64,000 nt of DNA from Acidimangrovimonas pyrenivorans (GTDB taxonomy: Bacteria; Pseudomonadota; Alphaproteobacteria; Rhodobacterales; Rhodobacteraceae). Where the stretch lies: contig NZ_JBHRSK010000004.1 in assembly GCF_042643245.1 (NCBI RefSeq), forward strand, positions 682,001 to 746,000, in the 5' to 3' direction. The notes below the pieces were generated by a model. The model worked only from the letters and a program-made list of their open reading frames with translations, made no database searches and was not told where the DNA came from. The position numbers and the translations under genes were made by a program. How positions within the stretch are numbered: the first letter of the stretch is position 1; each line of letters begins with the position of its first letter. Below are positions 44,787-53,035 of the stretch, piece by piece.

Positions 44787-45488
44787 TCAAGGACAAGCTG
44801 TTTTCGCCCGACGCCGCGCCCACCACCCCGGCAGCTCTGCCTCGATCTGCTCATCGGTCTTGCCCCTCTTGCGCTGCGCGAACCTCCACTGCTTCTCGGC
44901 GTTCTTGTCCTTCCTGTGCTGCGCGCGTTCTTCGGGCGTCATCGCGTCCAGCACCGCCCTGGGCGTCATCTTGTTGGCCTTGTTTCTGACTTTGCGCCGA
45001 CTGGCGTTGTAGACTTCGCGGCCCGGCCCAGAACGCCACTCTTCGGTAGCGCGGCGTTTCCGCCAGCCTTCGTCAGTGGCGCGTTCCTGCTCCTGCTTAA
45101 GCGCCCGCCGGGCCTCGGCTAACTCAGCCATCGCCTGGTGCCATTCGTCGCTACCCTGCTCTACTGCATCGCGGTAGATTTCAGCTTCGTAGACCCGCTC
45201 TCGCGCCTTGTCATAGGGCGTCAGTTCCGGCGCGTGGTCGACCCTCTCGAAGTCCGCGTCATCGTCCTGGGTAGGCTCTCCGGCGGCCTCGTGGCCGGCG
45301 CGCTCGCGCGCCGTCTCGTCGATCATGTCGTCAAGCTCCGCCAAGGACGCCTCGACCCGCCGCAGACTCTGCCCACCGTCACCGACAGTAAGGTCGGTGA
45401 AATCACGCTCGGGTTTCTCGCCTCGCGCAACTGCGTCAAGCCGATCTTCAAATTCCTGCGCATCCCGGTCAGAGCTTGCTATAGACAT
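44787..45488 (-). CDS. Hypothetical charged protein of the element
   Basis: 233-aa protein started at the ATG at 45486-45488 with TAGGAG upstream. It is acidic in the N-terminal half (DRDAQEFEDRLDAVARGEKP, ELDDMIDETARERAGHE), helical and coiled-coil-like in the middle, and strongly basic near the C-terminus (RRKVRNKANKMTPRAVLDAM, WRFAQRKRGKTDEQIEAELP). A DNA- or RNA-binding role is plausible from charge alone. No family recognised. Its proximity to the iteron-like region makes it one candidate for an origin- or packaging-associated protein. Confidence 0.55.
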   Translation of the reverse strand: MSIASSDRDAQEFEDRLDAVARGEKPERDFTDLTVGDGGQSLRRVEASLAELDDMIDETARERAGHEAAGEPTQDDDADFERVDHAPELTPYDKARERVYEAEIYRDAVEQGSDEWHQAMAELAEARRALKQEQERATDEGWRKRRATEEWRSGPGREVYNASRRKVRNKANKMTPRAVLDAMTPEERAQHRKDKNAEKQWRFAQRKRGKTDEQIEAELPGWWARRRAKTACP

Positions 45489-45543
45489 GGGCACTCCTAC
45501 TAGCATGAGAGGGGGCGGCGATGATGCGTCGCCCCTTCTCGTC

Positions 45544-46005
45544 TTACACGGCCTCGGGCAGCGCCCGCTCGATCAGGCGCGCGAACTCGTCAGCAAGTCC
45601 ACGGTCGAACACCTTCGGCGTCTTGCTGAAGGCGGGGATGGAGACGGCAATGCCCTGCCCCTTGCCCTTCAACGCGAAGTTTGCCCGCTTGTCGGCGTTC
45701 ATGCTGATCACCTGCTTCGCGGTGCGCTCTCCGGCGAGGAAGGCGCGTATCTCAGATGCGAGACGGGCAGCATCTTCGGACGAGAAACCGACGGTCTCGC
45801 CGTCATCGAACTTGATCGCCAGACCATCGGCGAGCGCGTTGATTTTGACGCCGGGGATTTCATGGGCGATCAGGCCCTCGTTCTGTGCGAACGCGATCAG
45901 CTTCGCCAGGACTTCGCTCATGTTCTGGGCGCCCATGTTCGCGGCCATCTGCTTGAGCTGAGTGATACGTTCCTGGGGAACCTTCAGAGTGGGGTGGTTG
46001 GACAT
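45544..46005 (-). CDS. Hypothetical protein with RHH-like N-terminus
   Basis: 153-aa protein started at the ATG at 46003-46005 (AAAGGATTGCCG upstream). The N-terminal MSNHPTLKVPQERITQLKQM then AANMGAQNMSEVLAKLIAFA has the strand-helix-helix rhythm of ribbon-helix-helix DNA-binding proteins; this is an impression, not a match. The rest (GVKINALADGLAIKFDDGET, VGFSSEDAARLASEIRAFLA) is alpha/beta. It has the best promoter in the element directly upstream, with GTAA/TTAC palindromes just beyond, consistent with a regulator that controls itself. Confidence 0.5.
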   Translation of the reverse strand: MSNHPTLKVPQERITQLKQMAANMGAQNMSEVLAKLIAFAQNEGLIAHEIPGVKINALADGLAIKFDDGETVGFSSEDAARLASEIRAFLAGERTAKQVISMNADKRANFALKGKGQGIAVSIPAFSKTPKVFDRGLADEFARLIERALPEAV

Positions 46006-46035
46006 CGGCAATCCTTTTTTTGCGAGGCTGACCCA

Positions 46036-46064
46036 CTTATAAGGGAATACCCTCTGCATGTCAA
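46036..46064 (-). promoter_or_regulatory. Strong sigma-70-like promoter for the 153-aa gene
   Basis: On the minus strand TTGACA (46064-46059) and TATAAG (46041-46036) with exactly 17-bp spacing, 31 bp upstream of the ATG. Confidence 0.75.
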
Positions 46065-46081
46065 GAAATACCGCCATATCA

Positions 46082-46107
46082 GTAACTTACTACACGTAAC
46101 GCGTTAC
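46082..46107. promoter_or_regulatory. Candidate operator with two GTAA/TTAC palindromes
   Basis: GTAACTTAC (46082-46090) and GTAACGCGTTAC (46096-46107, perfect) lie just upstream of the -35 box of the strong promoter. TATCAGTAACTTA here (46078-46089 region) is repeated near 61482-61494 beyond the integrase gene. Confidence 0.45.
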
Positions 46108-46660
46108 CTCGCACACCACGCCCATCGCCGCAGAGACGGCCATAGAGCGCCCGAGGCGTCTCCGGCACCACCAACCCCCGCCCATAAGCACATAGATGGC
46201 CTCAGCGGCGCTCTCCGTGCCTCTGGTGAGCGGCCACGCCGTGCCGGTCCTGCCGTGGACGATTACGCCGCGTCGGGCACGCCGTGGCCGGTGCGTCGCA
46301 CCAGGGCACGAACGCTAGCCGGAGGAGGTCTCCTAGCCGGAACAGGAGAGAAACTCGGGCGCGAGCGCAGCGAGCGGCAAGGCCCCGCAGGGGCCGCGCA
46401 GGCGAGGGCCGCAGGCCCGAGGTGTCGTGGTAGCCGGAGGGGTCTTTCAGCCGAGGCAGGAGAGAACTAACCTTTTGCCCGTTTTATCGTTTATTCTTAT
46501 GTTTATGAGTATAGTAGGTAAGAAGAGGTAATCATAAATACGTGCAAAAGGTTAGGTTTCGGGAGGGCAGAAGGTTAGCCACCTCTTCCAGGCAACCAAA
46601 CCTCCGGGCGCGCAAAAGGTTAGCTCCTGGACGGGCAAAAGGTTAGCTCTCCGGCGCCCC
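46108..46660. repeat. Non-coding repeat region with iteron-like array and AT-rich block
   Basis: No gene is evident over 550 bp. Contents: an imperfect direct repeat of about 40 bp (46316-46355 and 46431-46468, both starting TAGCCGGAGG and ending GGAGAGAA-CT); GC hairpins GGCCCC-GCA-GGGGCC (46381-46395) and GGGCC-GCA-GGCCC (46406-46418); an AT-rich block at 46481-46543; and five GCAAAAGGTTAG units at 46467-46478 (inverted), 46544-46555, 46567-46578 (one mismatch), 46612-46623 and 46635-46646. Direct copies are spaced 23, 45 and 23 bp. The layout resembles an iteron origin; a packaging or regulatory site is also possible. Confidence 0.65.
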
Positions 46661-49147
46661 TCAGTTCCGCCGATTGTTGAGCATGTTCCCCGGCCGCATC
46701 TGCCGCCGCATCTCATCTGCGATGGTGCCGCGCATGGTGGCCTCCATTTCGCGCGCCATCTTCTTCGCGAGATCGCTGTTCTGCTCCGGGGTGCCGGCCG
46801 ATCCTTGCACCGTGACCGGCGCGTTGATGGTGATCACCTGCCCCGCCATCGCAGGAGACTCAGAGTGCGCCGCTGAGGGGCCGATCCGGGGTTCCGGGGC
46901 ACCTACCAGCCCGCCGCCGCTATAGCCCCTCAGCGCGGCGCTATGGAGTCCTGCCAGCCGATCCACCCCGACGCGCTGCACCACCTCGCGCGGCATAACG
47001 TATTCGCCGCGATGGACAACGCCGGCCGGCTCGAACTTGCCGCCGGCGCCGGTGTAGCCGCCCTCGGCATAGCCGCCGCCCAGCATGGTCGCGAAGCTGT
47101 TGAGCCAGCCCTGCCCTCCGCCAGCCATGCCGCCCAGGAGACGGATGATGAACTTCTGCGCCGCGTAGCGCGCCAGGTCTTTCATCAAGCCCGCCATCGC
47201 CTGCCGGAAGTTCATGGTGCCGGTGATCAGCCCGTCGAAAGCGTTCGCCGCCGAGTTCTGGATCTGCATCCGGGCATCATCGATCCGGCGCAGGCCCTCG
47301 GCGGCCAAGTCCGACTTCCGGGCGCTGTCCACATAGGCGCGCGCCAGCTTGGCGACTTCGGTGCGCAGCTCGGGCGTGATGCTCAGCCCCTGCATCTGCG
47401 CCGAGTGCAGCAGCTCGGCCTCGCGCCGGGCGGTCTCGATTGCTGTCTCGTAATCGCTGCCGGCCGCAGCCGATGCCATCAGCGCGGCGGCTTCCAGCTC
47501 AAGGGCCTTCGTCTCGTCAACGATGGACTGCACGGCGCGACCGAAGAGGTCGCCACTGCCGCCCACCCCGCCCTTGCCGGCATCGTTGCGTGCGGCGTCG
47601 GCCGCGATCTTCGCCTTGGCAGCGGCCTCGGCCTGCGCACGGGTCAACGTCACGCCCTCGGCAGCGGCCCGCTTCATCACCGCCGCGATCTCGCGCTCAA
47701 GCGTCAGGCGCTCGCGCGACATGGCGTTGCGCTTGGCCTCGCCGGCGAGAAAGGCGTCCTGCGCCGCCTTCTGCGCCTGCCAGTTCTTCACCGACTGCGC
47801 GTCGGCCTCGCGGAAGGTCTGCATCTGCGTCTTGGGCGGCTGCACGCCGGCGGCGTCGGTCAGGGCGCCCTTGAGCGACGACGCCAACCCGATGACGGTC
47901 TGCAACACGCTGCCCAGGCGGCTCACCTGTGAGATCGCGCCGCCGAAGTCCACCTTGTCGGCCTCGTCCAGCTTGTCGAAAGCGCCGGCCGCCGCCTTCT
48001 GCACCTCGCCAAGCTTCTGCGAGAACTCTTCGCCGGTCAGGCTGCCGTTGGCGAAGCCGTCGCTCAGCTCGACCATCCGCGCCGCCGCGTTCGCCAGCTC
48101 GTTCGCCGCCTCGTCATAGCCCCAGCTCCGGGCCAGGTTCGACGCCTGCACGAGCTGCGCCGAGGTGGTGCGCGCCGTCTCGGCGAGCTGATCATAGCCC
48201 TTGCGCAGCTCGCCGATGTCGCGCATCTCGGCGTCCACCGCATCGCGGTTCTTGGCGAGGGCGTCATACAGTTCATTGCCCAGGACCGCGCGGCCCTGCT
48301 TCTCGTTCGGGAATATCTCGTCCAGCCGGGCGCGCAGGTCGGCCGCCTCGGCGATCCCCTCCGCGACGGCGACGGCAACGCGCTTGCCGAAGGTAGAGAT
48401 GCGCGCGGTCAGCTCATCGAATTTGCGCGACACCTCGTCGGCTTTGGCGACCACCTCGTCGCCCAGGACAAGGCCCAGCTCATGCGCCCTGTTTACGGTC
48501 TGGCGCAGCTCAGCATCGCTGCGGCCCATCAGCTCGACAAAGCGCTCGCCGGCGGTGCCGCCGAAAATCTCGTCTGCGATGCGGATGCGCGCGGCCCGGC
48601 TCAGCTTGCGCGCACGCTCGAAGATCTCAAGCAGCAGCTCGGCCGGGTTCTTCAGCTTCGCCTTGAGCTCTTCGGCGCCGTAGCCCAGCCGGGCGAACGC
48701 CTCGGCCGCCGGCCCCTTGCTGGTGATGATGAACTCGTCGGCGCGCAGGTTCAGCTCTTTCATACCGTCGATCATCGCGTCGAGGTCGATGCGGTTCTGT
48801 TCCGACAGGAACTTCAGTTCCTGAAAGTCCTTGAGCGGCACCCCTGCCCGCTTGGCCTCGTCACCGAGGCGCGCAACGCCCTTGGTGGTCTCGGCAATCG
48901 CCCGGACGGTCGCCGCCGAGGCGATTCCGCCCACCAGCGGCAGCGCCATCTTCTTGAAACCGGCGGCAATGTCGCTGCCCATCCGGCCATAGGTGTTGCG
49001 CATCCGGTCGGCCGACTGCTTCGCGCGCCGCTCCATGCTCTGCGCTGCCCGGCGCTGCGCCCGGTTCGCGCGTTCAAGGCCCTTCTCAAGCTTGTCGATC
49101 CGCGCCTCAAGCGGGACGATCAGGCCGGGCATCATCACTTCGTTCAT
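46661..49147 (-). CDS. Phage tape measure protein
   Basis: 828-aa protein setting tail length. A coiled-coil N-terminus (RIDKLEKGLERANRAQRRAA) leads into an Ala-rich region with a hydrophobic patch (ALPLVGGIASAATVRAIAET). Long helices follow, then the Gly-rich C-terminus YAEGGYTGAGGKFEPAGVVH and RGEYVMPREVVQRVGVDRL typical of tape measure proteins in lambdoid siphophages. It starts 10 bp after the terL stop, an unusual neighbourhood because tail tube and chaperone genes normally precede it. The length predicts a fairly short tail, if one is made at all. Confidence 0.85.
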   Translation of the reverse strand: MNEVMMPGLIVPLEARIDKLEKGLERANRAQRRAAQSMERRAKQSADRMRNTYGRMGSDIAAGFKKMALPLVGGIASAATVRAIAETTKGVARLGDEAKRAGVPLKDFQELKFLSEQNRIDLDAMIDGMKELNLRADEFIITSKGPAAEAFARLGYGAEELKAKLKNPAELLLEIFERARKLSRAARIRIADEIFGGTAGERFVELMGRSDAELRQTVNRAHELGLVLGDEVVAKADEVSRKFDELTARISTFGKRVAVAVAEGIAEAADLRARLDEIFPNEKQGRAVLGNELYDALAKNRDAVDAEMRDIGELRKGYDQLAETARTTSAQLVQASNLARSWGYDEAANELANAAARMVELSDGFANGSLTGEEFSQKLGEVQKAAAGAFDKLDEADKVDFGGAISQVSRLGSVLQTVIGLASSLKGALTDAAGVQPPKTQMQTFREADAQSVKNWQAQKAAQDAFLAGEAKRNAMSRERLTLEREIAAVMKRAAAEGVTLTRAQAEAAAKAKIAADAARNDAGKGGVGGSGDLFGRAVQSIVDETKALELEAAALMASAAAGSDYETAIETARREAELLHSAQMQGLSITPELRTEVAKLARAYVDSARKSDLAAEGLRRIDDARMQIQNSAANAFDGLITGTMNFRQAMAGLMKDLARYAAQKFIIRLLGGMAGGGQGWLNSFATMLGGGYAEGGYTGAGGKFEPAGVVHRGEYVMPREVVQRVGVDRLAGLHSAALRGYSGGGLVGAPEPRIGPSAAHSESPAMAGQVITINAPVTVQGSAGTPEQNSDLAKKMAREMEATMRGTIADEMRRQMRPGNMLNNRRN

Positions 49148-49157
49148 TGCTCACACC

Positions 49158-50777
49158 TCAAAACGTGAAAATCTCGGCGTCCTCGCCGCTGTAGCTCGAC
49201 TTGCTGCTCTCACCTGCGACGGCGCGGTGCACGGCCATCGCCGATGCGACAGCGCCGTCAATCCGGTCGGTCTTCTTGCCCTTGTGCATCCGCACGAGGC
49301 CCGTGGTCTCGTTCCGGCTCGCGACGACGCTATCGAAGTGGTGACGCAGCACGGGGTGGCCGTCATGGCGGATCATCTGGCCGTTGACGGTGCGCTCAAG
49401 GTCGCCGATGGCGACACCCATGCTCAGCGGCGCCTGCCGCAGCTCGATCACCGGAAGGCCGTCATCATAGAGCCGCTGCATGATCTGCCGGGCGAGATGG
49501 GGGTCGAAGGCGATCTCGCGCACATCATGGCGCGCGGCCAGCTCGCGCAGGTGATCCTCAACGGCCTCCGGGTCGATGATCGGCCCCGGCGTCGCCGTGA
49601 TCAGCCCCTCGTCGCGCCAGCGCTCGTAGGGCACGCCGTCGCGCTCGCCGCGTTCCTTCAGCTCGTCACCGGGCACGAAGAACCACGGCTTGATGGTGAT
49701 CTGCCCGTCAGGGTGCCGCCACGCGGCGACCACGGCGGCGGTGTCGCCCGACAGCGCCATATCGACCCCGACCCAGCACGGCAGCGCCTCAAGCTCGGCC
49801 TCGTCATCCTCGAAGCGCCGGGCATCATAGGTCGCCATGTTGAACAGCGGGTCGCGGCTGTTCCCGAACCAGATGTTGAGGTTGTATTGCTGGAAGCTGT
49901 AGCGCTCGGCCGGGTGGTCCTTGGCCTCGTTCGCCAGACTGCGCAGTCCCGGCAGGCTCGGGAAGCCGTGCTTGAGGCCGGGGTTCACCCGGTGCCACAC
50001 GGCCTCGTCCTGCCAGTCATCGCCCGGCTCGGCGGCGAAGATGATCGGAAGGAACTCGGGGTTGTCGATATCGCCCAGGGCGATGCGCCGGGCGTAGTCA
50101 TACTGCTCTGCGGCCAGGGTCTCATGGCCCCGGCCGGCGGTGGTGGCGATTACCATCAGGTTGTCGTCGGTCTTGGCGAGGCCGGACTTCAGCGCTTCCC
50201 ACAGGTCGCGGCCGGTCCAAGCGTGGATCTCGTCGGCGAGCACGAAGGCCGGCGTGGTGCCGTGCTGGGCGCGGCCATCGCTCGACACGGCGCGCAGCCG
50301 GGCGCCGCTGGCAAGGTCGGTGATCTGCTTGGCGCTGTTGAAAGCGTCGTGAATACGCGTCGCGGCGACAAGGCGCTTGTCCTGCCGGATGATCTCGGCC
50401 GCCTCGCGGAAGCCGATGCCCGCCTGCTCCCGATCCGAGGCGGCGAAGATCACCTGCCCGGCCGGCACCTTCTCGGGGCCGATGACGTGCAGCAGCGACA
50501 GTGCGGCGGCGAGCGAGGTCTTGCGGTTGCCACGCGGCAGCATCAGAAACACCGTCTTCACGATCCGGCGGCCATCGGCATCGCGCGGCCCGTAGATGCG
50601 GCGCACGATGCGCTCCTGGAACGGAGCAAGCTGAAAGGAGCGCTTGGCTGCCGTGCTTGCCGGGTGCCGCAGCCTGCGCAGGAAGGTGACGGCGCGCTCC
50701 CCGTGCCCTAGCGGATCGGGAATGGGGCTGCCGTCATCAATCCACATCGGGTAGGTGCTGGCCGCGCTCATGGTCAC
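49158..50777 (-). CDS. Phage terminase large subunit
   Basis: 539-aa packaging ATPase-nuclease. The ATPase half has FLMLPRGNRKTSLAAALSLL (Walker A with R-G-N-x-K-T/S), FAASDREQAGIGFREAAEII and VLADEIHAWTGRDLWEAL (Walker B DE), then IATTAG as motif III. The nuclease half has GVDMALSGDTAAVVAAWR and a late TDRIDGAVASAMAVH acidic site. This is the HK97-like large terminase class that pairs with P27-type small subunits. The start is GTG overlapping the terS stop (GTGA); an ATG two codons later is possible. Confidence 0.93.
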   Translation of the reverse strand: MTMSAASTYPMWIDDGSPIPDPLGHGERAVTFLRRLRHPASTAAKRSFQLAPFQERIVRRIYGPRDADGRRIVKTVFLMLPRGNRKTSLAAALSLLHVIGPEKVPAGQVIFAASDREQAGIGFREAAEIIRQDKRLVAATRIHDAFNSAKQITDLASGARLRAVSSDGRAQHGTTPAFVLADEIHAWTGRDLWEALKSGLAKTDDNLMVIATTAGRGHETLAAEQYDYARRIALGDIDNPEFLPIIFAAEPGDDWQDEAVWHRVNPGLKHGFPSLPGLRSLANEAKDHPAERYSFQQYNLNIWFGNSRDPLFNMATYDARRFEDDEAELEALPCWVGVDMALSGDTAAVVAAWRHPDGQITIKPWFFVPGDELKERGERDGVPYERWRDEGLITATPGPIIDPEAVEDHLRELAARHDVREIAFDPHLARQIMQRLYDDGLPVIELRQAPLSMGVAIGDLERTVNGQMIRHDGHPVLRHHFDSVVASRNETTGLVRMHKGKKTDRIDGAVASAMAVHRAVAGESSKSSYSGEDAEIFTF

Positions 50778-51166
50778 ACGGCGAGCGGGTTGTCGGCGTC
50801 GTCATCTTCGGCAAGCCCTGCCCCGATCCGGGCGCGGCTCGTCGGGGTCAGGCCGTATTCGGCGGCGAGCTGGCGCGCGGTCTGGGCAGCCCGGTTGAGA
50901 ACGCCAAAGAGCTTCACGTCGATCATGCCACCGGCGGCGGCGCGCTCTTCCTCGATCTGGCGCACGATGCCGATACAGGTGGCGTAGTTCTCGACGCCAG
51001 CCAGGTCGGCGCGGGTGATCACCCGCCGGGCGATGAGCTGCGGCATGATCCGCCGCCACTCGGCCTTCGCGTGCGGCGCCAGGTGCTTCGGTGCCGGCGG
51101 GGCCTTGGTCAGCGCGTCAGCATCGGCGGCGAGCGCCGGCTTTACGCCGCGAGAATGCACGCTCAT
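50774..51166 (-). CDS. Phage terminase small subunit, P27 family
   Basis: 130-aa DNA-recognition subunit. The P27 pattern is PPAPKHLAPHAKAEWRRIMP, QLIARRVITRADLAGVENYA and NRAAQTARQLAAEYGLTPTS with the terminal R-A-R-I. It binds pac/cos sites and recruits TerL. The start overlaps the head-closure gene stop (ATGA) and the end overlaps terL (GTGA), so it is tightly coupled. Placing TerS-TerL after the head-tail joining genes is unusual for HK97-type modules. Confidence 0.88.
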   Translation of the reverse strand: MSVHSRGVKPALAADADALTKAPPAPKHLAPHAKAEWRRIMPQLIARRVITRADLAGVENYATCIGIVRQIEEERAAAGGMIDVKLFGVLNRAAQTARQLAAEYGLTPTSRARIGAGLAEDDDADNPLAV

Positions 51167-51483
51167 GCCGCCGCCCTCGTGCAGCGCAGCTCAAGGGCGC
51201 GCCGGCGCCCCAGCTCCGCGATTTCGTCAATATCATAGGCCACTCCATCGCAGATCACGCGGTCGGCCGGGGTGATGCCGGCGAGGTAGCGGATGCGGAA
51301 CACAGCACCGCCGGCGTCGGCCTCGCCGAACCCAGCGAGGTATTCGTCGGCGCTGCGCTGCACCAGCTCGGCCCGGACGGTCGCGATGGGTGCCCAAGTC
51401 TTCGACACGGCGCCGCTCGCGGCCACAGTCTCGGCCTCGCGCTCGATGATGATCTGCCGGTCGAGCTTGCCTGCCCTGATCAT
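51163..51483 (-). CDS. Phage head closure/head-tail adaptor protein
   Basis: 106-aa protein started at the ATG at 51481-51483 (MIRAGKLDRQIIIEREAETV); the open frame before it is not used. The sequence shows the SPP1 gp16/HK97 gp8-like pattern: AGKLDRQIIIERE, a middle TWAPIATVRAELVQRSADEY and FRIRYLAGITPADRVICDG. It closes the portal-connector channel after packaging and provides the tail docking surface. It lies 3 bp after the DUF3168 gene. Confidence 0.85.
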   Translation of the reverse strand: MIRAGKLDRQIIIEREAETVAASGAVSKTWAPIATVRAELVQRSADEYLAGFGEADAGGAVFRIRYLAGITPADRVICDGVAYDIDEIAELGRRRALELRCTRAAA

Positions 51484-51485
51484 GA

Positions 51486-51905
51486 TCACACCCGCCACCG
51501 GATCACGCCCTCGACGGTGCCGACGCCGTGGCAATAGGCCCGCTCCGGGTCGGGGTCGCGCATGTAGCTGAAGCCGGGGCGCTGGTAGGCATCAATGCCC
51601 ACCTCGTTGCTCGCCGGCACATCCCAGAGCGCGACCGATGCCGCCGCGCCGATCTGCCGGGCCATGTCGGCGCCGTCCTCCACGGCCCAGATGTGCAGGT
51701 CGAGCGAGACGCGCGTCAGATACTGCCCACCGCTCGCCCGGCCCAGGTTGATCGTCTGGGGGCTGGCGATGATGATGGTGGGCAGCTTGTCCGGGCGCGT
51801 GGAGCCGGCCCGGACATGATCGGCCGGGACAAGGGCACTCACCGCCGGGTCGGCGATTAGCGCAGCCCTCACAGCGGTCTGAAAGGCGATGCTGGGGTCG
51901 ATCAT
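51486..51905 (-). CDS. DUF3168 tail completion protein
   Basis: 139-aa protein. MIDPSIAFQTAVRAALIADP, then VSALVPADHVRAGSTRPDKL and PTIIIASPQT, then SLDLHIWAVEDGADMARQIG, is the DUF3168 (lambda gpU-like tail terminator) pattern. It caps the tail tube and binds the head connector. It is coupled to the HK97gp10-like gene by a 4-bp overlap. A tail terminator without a recognisable tail tube gene nearby is notable. Confidence 0.85.
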   Translation of the reverse strand: MIDPSIAFQTAVRAALIADPAVSALVPADHVRAGSTRPDKLPTIIIASPQTINLGRASGGQYLTRVSLDLHIWAVEDGADMARQIGAAASVALWDVPASNEVGIDAYQRPGFSYMRDPDPERAYCHGVGTVEGVIRWRV

Positions 51906-52336
51906 GCCTTGCCCTCCGCCGCCTTGCGCACGGCCTGCCCGATGGCGCGCTGAATGCGGCGCAGGGCCTTGGGCTTCGCCAGCCGGAAGCCCGGCCGCAG
52001 GAACGGCTGCGCCTCCTGCTTGACGGTGCCGAACTCCTGCAAATGGCCGTGACGCACCTTCTCGTTGCCGGCCGTCACGAGGGCCTGATTGCTACCGGCG
52101 GTGCGCTTGCCGCCGCCCTCGGCATAGGCCGGCGTGCTCTGCCCCGGCGCGGTGACGGTGATGCTGTCCTTGAGCGCGCCCGTGTCCACCGGCACCAGCG
52201 CGCGCATGTTCGCGGCCACTTCCTCGGCGCCCTTGATCAGGGCCGGCTGCACATCGCGCACCACGGCCTCGGGGATGGCGCTAAGGCGCTTGCTCAGCAG
52301 GCGCGACTGCCCGGTCAGGCTCTTAGACTGCGACAT
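51902..52336 (-). CDS. HK97 gp10-like phage protein
   Basis: 144-aa neck/tail-completion protein. Characteristic segments: EEVAANMRALVPVDTGALKD, then SITVTAPGQS and a C-terminal GHLQEFGTVKQEAQPFLRPG, the H-x-x-E-F-G-T-x-x-x-x-x-x-P-F-x-R-P signature of the HK97gp10 family. The start overlaps the end of the connector gene by 14 bp. It is highly basic at the C-terminus. Confidence 0.9.
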   Translation of the reverse strand: MSQSKSLTGQSRLLSKRLSAIPEAVVRDVQPALIKGAEEVAANMRALVPVDTGALKDSITVTAPGQSTPAYAEGGGKRTAGSNQALVTAGNEKVRHGHLQEFGTVKQEAQPFLRPGFRLAKPKALRRIQRAIGQAVRKAAEGKA

Positions 52337-52619
52337 AGCCCGTCACCTGCTCACGATAGGGCGCCAGCAGCTCATAGACGCCGAAGGGCACCGGCCGCAT
52401 GGTCACGTCGCTGGCGCTCTCGCGCTGCTCATACCAGTAGCCGGCAAGCTGCAACGCGGCCTCGGTCAGAGCGGCGTCACCAACGGCAAAGGGCGTGCCG
52501 GTGTGGTGGCCGATCCACGCCTCGGCGGCGTCGAGCTTGTGCGCCAGCAGCGCATCATCAAGGTCGGTGTCGATGTTGAGCTGCGACTTCAGCAAGCTCA
52601 GGGGTGTCAGGGCGGTCAT
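52323..52619 (-). CDS. Phage head-tail connector (gp6-like)
   Basis: 98-aa helical connector. LSLLKSQLNIDTDLDDALLA, HKLDAAEAWIGHHTGTPFA and AALQLAGYWYEQRE are the features of gp6/QLRG-like connectors (here LKSQLNID replaces LK.HLRID). It extends the portal ring. It is the first gene of the left morphogenesis operon; a promoter-like TTCACC/TATAAC pair with 17-bp spacing lies 30 bp upstream, directly after the cargo island. Confidence 0.85.
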   Translation of the reverse strand: MTALTPLSLLKSQLNIDTDLDDALLAHKLDAAEAWIGHHTGTPFAVGDAALTEAALQLAGYWYEQRESASDVTMRPVPFGVYELLAPYREQVTGYVAV

Positions 52620-52648
52620 AGGGAACTCTTCAGCGAACGATGCGTTAT

Positions 52649-52677
52649 GTTATAACACTTCTCGCGAATCCGGTGAA
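52649..52677 (-). promoter_or_regulatory. Putative promoter of the left morphogenesis operon, with CCGGATTC element (copy A)
   Basis: On the minus strand TTCACC (52677-52672) and TATAAC (52654-52649) are 17 bp apart, and the spacer begins GGATTC. It shares CCGGATTC with elements at 44605-44612 and 58522-58529. Confidence 0.55.
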
Positions 52678-53000
52678 GAGTCGGTGGAAAAGTTATTTAG
52701 AGGCTCTCTTGTGCGGACCTCCCCCCGCCGGTCCCCAATGTATCGCGGAAGTTGAACCCGCCCCCATTCACAACGCCCTGAGAGCCACATATCGTGACCT
52801 ATATGCGATTCGCCAAAGGGCCCACCTCCTGCCGCTCATCCCTCCACGCGGCCATACGGACGATCAAGAATTTGAACATACCCGTGACAACTCACCGCGC
52901 CGAACTAGCGCAAGTCTTGCTAATCGCACACAATTTGTGGTGTGTTCAGCGGGTTACGGGGCCAGGGGCATATCCAGTATCCATTTGCAACGCCCGCATA
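52678..53000. other. Gap between the connector operon and the TAC island
   Basis: About 320 bp of mixed composition with no convincing gene. Short plus-strand frames lack ribosome-binding sites. The right half must carry the promoter of the toxin-antitoxin-chaperone operon; TTGCAA at 52985 is a weak -35 candidate. Confidence 0.45.
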
Positions 53001-53018
53001 GTTAAGTCATACCTTAAC
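53001..53018. promoter_or_regulatory. Inverted repeat, candidate autoregulatory operator of the TAC operon
   Basis: GTTAAG-TCATAC-CTTAAC, perfect 6-bp arms with a 6-nt spacer, ends 17 bp before the toxin start. Its position fits repression by the HTH antitoxin. Confidence 0.6.
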
Positions 53019-53035
53019 CCATGACCGAGTTTTGA

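Noticed and set aside
53021..53035. Five-codon frame (MTEF stop) ending just before the toxin ATG as a leader peptide
   Set aside because: The length is too short to judge; the abutting TGA-ATG may be chance, and no ribosome-binding site precedes it.
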